Part shown: positions 60,761 through 64,000 of the stretch, piece by piece
Position numbering within the stretch: the stretch's first letter is position 1
Layout of the letters: every line of letters starts with the position of its first letter
NCBI GenBank assembly: GCA_028280485.1
Contig: JANQLS010000181.1
Coordinates: forward strand, 1-64,000
From: Planctomycetota bacterium
GTDB lineage: Bacteria > Planctomycetota > UBA8108 > JACQVS01
Length of the DNA: 64,000 nucleotides
Reading direction: 5' to 3'
Notes under the pieces: generated by a model
Database searches by the model: none
The model's input: only the letters and a program-made list of their open reading frames with translations
Told to the model about the DNA's origin: nothing
Made by a program: the position numbers and the translations under genes

Positions 60761-61850
60761 CGAGGAATGAATCACCACATTGAGCTCTTAAGGCCAACAA
60801 ATGGTCGATTAATACGAGAGCTGCCATCGCCTCCACCATGGGGACGGCTCGAGGTAAGACACAAGGATCGTGCCTTCCTTTGGCGCTAAGCTTAACTTCT
60901 TCCCCTTGAGTGTTGACGGTATCTTGTTCCTTATTGATGGTGGCCGTCGGCTTAAAGGCGATTCGCCCGTAAAGATCTTCACCGTTTGAGATTCCACCCT
61001 GAACTCCTCCCGATCGATTCGTTCGAGTCCGAACCGTTTCACCATCCATATAGAACGGATCATTATGCTGACTGCCGGTGAGTAAAGTACCTTCGAAACC
61101 CGAACCGATTTCAAAGCCCTTGGTAGCCGGAAGAGAAAGCATGGCTTTAGCTAAATCAGCTTCCAAGCGATCGAACACGGGATTCCCTAATCCTGCGGGC
61201 ACACCGCGAACGACGAAACCTAATAATCCTCCAACCGAATCTCCTTCTTTTCGAACCTCGGAAATTCGGTCTAACATCAGTTGTGCTTTTTCAGGATCGG
61301 GACAGCGAACGGGATTTGCTTCAACTTGAGTTCGACTGACCGTCGACTTGTCGATTTCAGCTCGAATGTCTTGTACTGTCTCAACGTAGGCAACGATTTC
61401 AGTTCCAGCCCACAATTTGAGGATCTTTTGAGCTACAGCTCCGGCGGCCACTCGGCCGATGGTTTCTCGAGCGCTCGACCGTCCTCCACCCTGCCAAGTT
61501 CGAATCCCAAACTTTTTTGTATAGGTGTAATCAGCATGAGAAGGACGATAGAGATCTTTCATTTCATCGTAATCTTTGGAGCGAGCATCTTTATTTCGAA
61601 CTAAAAAAGCCAAAGGAGCTCCGGTAGTCAGGCCGTCACTTAAACCGCTGAGAATCTCAACTTGGTCCGCTTCTTGACGCTGAGTCGTGATGGAGCTTTG
61701 ACCGGGTCGACGTCGATCGAGTTCAACTTGGATCTCTTCACGGGTGATGGGAATAAGTGGAGGGCAACCCTCGATGACGGCACCGACTCCACCACCGTGA
61801 GATTCACCCCAAGTTGCAATTTTGAAAAATCGCCCGAATACAGATCCCAT
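60744..61850 (-). CDS. aroC: Chorismate synthase
   Basis: 368 residues, the normal length. Converts EPSP to chorismate using reduced FMN, the last step of the shikimate pathway. ATWGESHGGGVGAVIEGCP at the start, DYTYTKKFGIRTWQGGGRSS and ARET in the middle, and NRSGGVQGGISNGE are the three family signatures. AAGGA lies 7 nt before the ATG. It overlaps thiE, giving an unusual aroC-thiE pair. Confidence 0.95.
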   Translation of the reverse strand: MGSVFGRFFKIATWGESHGGGVGAVIEGCPPLIPITREEIQVELDRRRPGQSSITTQRQEADQVEILSGLSDGLTTGAPLAFLVRNKDARSKDYDEMKDLYRPSHADYTYTKKFGIRTWQGGGRSSARETIGRVAAGAVAQKILKLWAGTEIVAYVETVQDIRAEIDKSTVSRTQVEANPVRCPDPEKAQLMLDRISEVRKEGDSVGGLLGFVVRGVPAGLGNPVFDRLEADLAKAMLSLPATKGFEIGSGFEGTLLTGSQHNDPFYMDGETVRTRTNRSGGVQGGISNGEDLYGRIAFKPTATINKEQDTVNTQGEEVKLSAKGRHDPCVLPRAVPMVEAMAALVLIDHLLALRAQCGDSFLDEPSS

Positions 61851-62794
61851 GAGAATTCCTTAATGGTTTCGAATTGACACTTTCCGACTGAGACAGCAGT
61901 GAGGGTGGGAGATACCTAACTCTGGCTGAGCATGAAAAAGAGGGATTGAGCCAGATCTGAACGGCTGACTTCAGCCCTCCTTAAAGGACTATCTATACCT
62001 ATTTCTGACTTCTTTCGCCATCGATTGAGAAAAATATTCCCAGCATCCGCACAACTCATTGATTTTAAATGATTTAAATGAATTCCAGCCCGGATTTAGT
62101 TGGCGATGTAAAAAGGGATGTAAAAAGGTTCGGATCCTAAGACCAACCTTATATCATAAAGTCATCACCACAGCGGGATCAACAGAAAAGGTTTCGTAAC
62201 GGTTCAATAGAAATTTAAGAGCAACAAGGAATAAAAAAGCATAGAAATTACCTGATCCATCAACCTGCAAATTTATTTACTCATAAATGGTATACAAAGT
62301 AATTTATAAGCGAAAATTTTTTCCGTATATCCGTAAAAACAAAGGCAATTTTCCGGCAAGGAAATTGAAACTAAAAATCACTAACATGCATTTAAAGTAA
62401 GGTAAAAAAATTTAATTTTTTTCAGGGTTGTGAATTCGCAAAATATTGAAATTTAATGGCACTAAATAAAAAGAATGTAACTTTAATAAGAGGATTTGAT
62501 TTAAAATGTATGCGCGCGCGCAATGGCAATTGAGTAACTATTAAGTGAAATGATCAAGGGGTAATTTAACATCGTTAACCTCCTAGCTAGGTTTATAATT
62601 AGAGCGAATGATTTTTTCGCTCGTTGAACCTTTGCATCAAAATCCTTCCTGTGTTCTTACTGATAATTTTAGCAGTATAGAAACTTAAGCACTTTTCAAG
62701 CATGGCGCACAAACAAAAGCAACCTCATAAAGTCTCTCTAAAGCGCGTTCCCATTCGCGCTTTAGCGAAGCTGAGGAATGGCTTTAAACAAGTT
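61851..62794. other. AT-rich spacer of over 900 nt
   Basis: Divergent between aroC and the secreted protein. Long A/T runs, a (GC)4-type patch at 62514-62521, GAGCGAA/TTCGCTC hairpin (about 62604-62622), an AACCT-CCTAGCTAGG-TT palindrome (about 62578-62593), and a 10-bp perfect hairpin at 62738-62765. No gene. Probably holds the promoter of the next gene. Confidence 0.55.
62738..62765 (+). promoter_or_regulatory. Hairpin in the leader of the secreted protein gene
   Basis: CTAAAGCGCG (62738-62747) pairs perfectly with CGCGCTTTAG (62756-62765), 8-nt loop. If translation begins at 62795, it lies 30 nt upstream of the start and could influence expression; if it begins at 62702 it is coding. Confidence 0.45.
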
Positions 62795-64000
62795 ATGCTT
62801 AAAATATTTTTTATAATTTTTATAATACATTACAGTTTATCAGCTGCACTTCACGCTGAACCCGGTGAAGTGATCGAACGATGGCACTCTCCTTCATTCA
62901 CACCTTTAGCGATTACTTACAATCCTAAAATCCAGAGATATTATCTAACGGAATTCATCGGGGGAAAAATATATGTCCTCGATTCCACCCTAAAAACGGT
63001 TATCGAAACCTTCCCCGTCCCCTTTCCCAATGAGGATGTGGTCGGAGGGATTACCTACGATTCCGTCAACGATTCACTTTGGATTGTAAATTCTCAGTCC
63101 CGTCAAATCATGGAGCTTCACCTGGATGGCACTCCCACCGGGAAACTTCTCACACCTTTATTTGGCCCCGTCGAAACCAACATCGGAGGTCCATTACCGA
63201 CTGGACTCGTATTTAATCCTGAAGGTAACAATGGTGAGGGCACCCTATTCGTCGTCGAAGCAAACGGAACGCTCATTTATGAGATCCAGCTCAATGGGGT
63301 AATCATCAACTACTTTGAACATCCCGACGATGAAGACGGCTACCCCGGTAAAGGAAGAACCGCAGGTTCAAATGATGTAAAGATCATTCAGAATCCCCAG
63401 GGTGAGCTCGACGGCTTCATTGCGAATGGATACGACTTTTTCCTCCGTGAATACTTTTTGAGACGATTTGATAAAGATGGCAATTACACGGGCTTCTGGA
63501 TCCCTTTAGCAAAGGTCGGAGGCATTCCTGGTGGATTTTTATTAGAGCCTAACAAAGAGAATCCCGAACTATCGACCATCCTCTGCATTTCTCAATCCAG
63601 CCACGAATTTGTAAGAATTAAATGGGAAGAATTCCCTCTGCCCGAGATCACGGAAACTCATTGTGTTTCCACTGAAGACGACCAGGTGCAACTCACCTGG
63701 AACTCGTTCTATGACTACGATCACATCGAAGTCTGGAGGAACTCGGCTCTTCTCACCACGATTGCAGGGGATGAAATTAGCTTCATCGATACACGCCCAC
63801 CAGCAGATTACCTTTCCTACCATCTCGTCGGAGTCAAAGGATCTTTAAGAACAGAAACCCAACCCTGTGGACTCACCTTCGGGCCGGGCCAAATTATCAA
63901 TCAAATTGAGTACCCTGGGACGGCCTTAGCTGACCTCACCACCGATGCTGAAGGCAAGGTTTACGCCTTGGATTTCTTAACTCAGAGGTTCTTTGTCTTT
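62795..64000 (+). CDS. Secreted propeller/Fn3-type protein (3' end outside window)
   Basis: The frame is open to the window end (402 codons seen). ATG at 62795 gives a signal peptide (LKIFFIIFIIHYSLSAALHA); the in-frame ATG at 62702 would put 31 basic residues before it. Residues 25-250 have NHL/SMP-30-like propeller blades (ITYNPKIQRYYLTEF, GGITYDSVNDSLWIVN, TGLVFNPEGNNGEGTLFVVE). Residues 290-360 form a Fn3-like module of the type C.....VQLTWNSFYDYDHIEVWRN followed by D..PP and ending in a Cys, which I recall from planctomycete surface proteins. A second propeller begins after it. Probably a surface or secreted binding protein. Confidence 0.72.
   Translation, partial: MLKIFFIIFIIHYSLSAALHAEPGEVIERWHSPSFTPLAITYNPKIQRYYLTEFIGGKIYVLDSTLKTVIETFPVPFPNEDVVGGITYDSVNDSLWIVNSQSRQIMELHLDGTPTGKLLTPLFGPVETNIGGPLPTGLVFNPEGNNGEGTLFVVEANGTLIYEIQLNGVIINYFEHPDDEDGYPGKGRTAGSNDVKIIQNPQGELDGFIANGYDFFLREYFLRRFDKDGNYTGFWIPLAKVGGIPGGFLLEPNKENPELSTILCISQSSHEFVRIKWEEFPLPEITETHCVSTEDDQVQLTWNSFYDYDHIEVWRNSALLTTIAGDEISFIDTRPPADYLSYHLVGVKGSLRTETQPCGLTFGPGQIINQIEYPGTALADLTTDAEGKVYALDFLTQRFFVF

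Noticed and set aside
1..64000. tRNA or rRNA genes
   Set aside because: No T-loop (GTTCGA-type) sequence with matching acceptor stem and CCA-side context was found outside coding regions; no rRNA-like stretch was seen.

Overview
The window reads as chromosomal DNA of a Gram-negative bacterium, most likely a planctomycete or close relative. The support is indirect: a long type II secretion/type IV pilus-like pseudopilin operon, FHA-domain regulators, a Q/N-rich coiled-coil operon, DUF6174 and squalene/phytoene synthase family genes, and intergenic inverted repeats of the AGCCCGAAGC...GCGAGGG and AGCCCGGAGCG...CGACGGG types, which I recall from Pirellulales-like genomes. There is no rRNA, no recognisable tRNA, no CRISPR array, no transposase and no phage gene. 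Both ends cut through genes.

Layout. 1-4280: end of an operon of Q/N-rich, coiled-coil and TPR-like envelope proteins, closed by a terminator. 4370-8170: housekeeping genes (thiamine-binding-like protein, PTS EIIA-like protein, DNA polymerase III delta, YfcC-family transporter). 8170-9740: repeat-rich spacer DNA around a HEAT-like membrane protein. 9737-14710: RND efflux pump, its adaptor, and a PepSY-FKBP isomerase. 14912-36819: a 22-kb minus-strand cluster with an FHA-GAF-sigma54 activator, a twin-FHA membrane protein, a PilM/PilN fusion, a PilO-like protein, a TPR protein, five prepilin-like proteins (G, H, K, J and I types) and an MtfA-type peptidase. The K-like protein has 2226 residues. 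Four proteins of this cluster carry or appear to carry jelly-roll (LamG, CBM or DUF1080-like) domains. Secretin, ATPase, platform and prepilin peptidase genes are absent from the window. This cluster is the best candidate for an undescribed system.

37437-41900: PBP4-type carboxypeptidase, a Cys-motif unknown and a squalene/phytoene synthase. 41985-47500: an AT-richer island built by duplication, with two paralogous secreted propeller-like proteins, two paralogous small membrane proteins, a 27-nt remnant of a third copy, and a duplicated 283-bp intergenic block. 47581-55335: zinc-ribbon protein, DUF2270 protein, gamma-glutamyltransferase family protein, outer-membrane barrel, vWA protein and a LexA-type repressor with an unusual predicted cleavage dipeptide. 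55954-61850: DUF6174 protein, glycerol kinase, glucose-6-phosphate isomerase, ThiE and chorismate synthase. 61851-64000: a long AT-rich spacer and the start of a secreted propeller/Fn3-type protein.

Most spacers hold short palindromic repeats of at least four families, several of them doubling as possible terminators. Functions were assigned from the translated sequences by recognition only; no database search was run.
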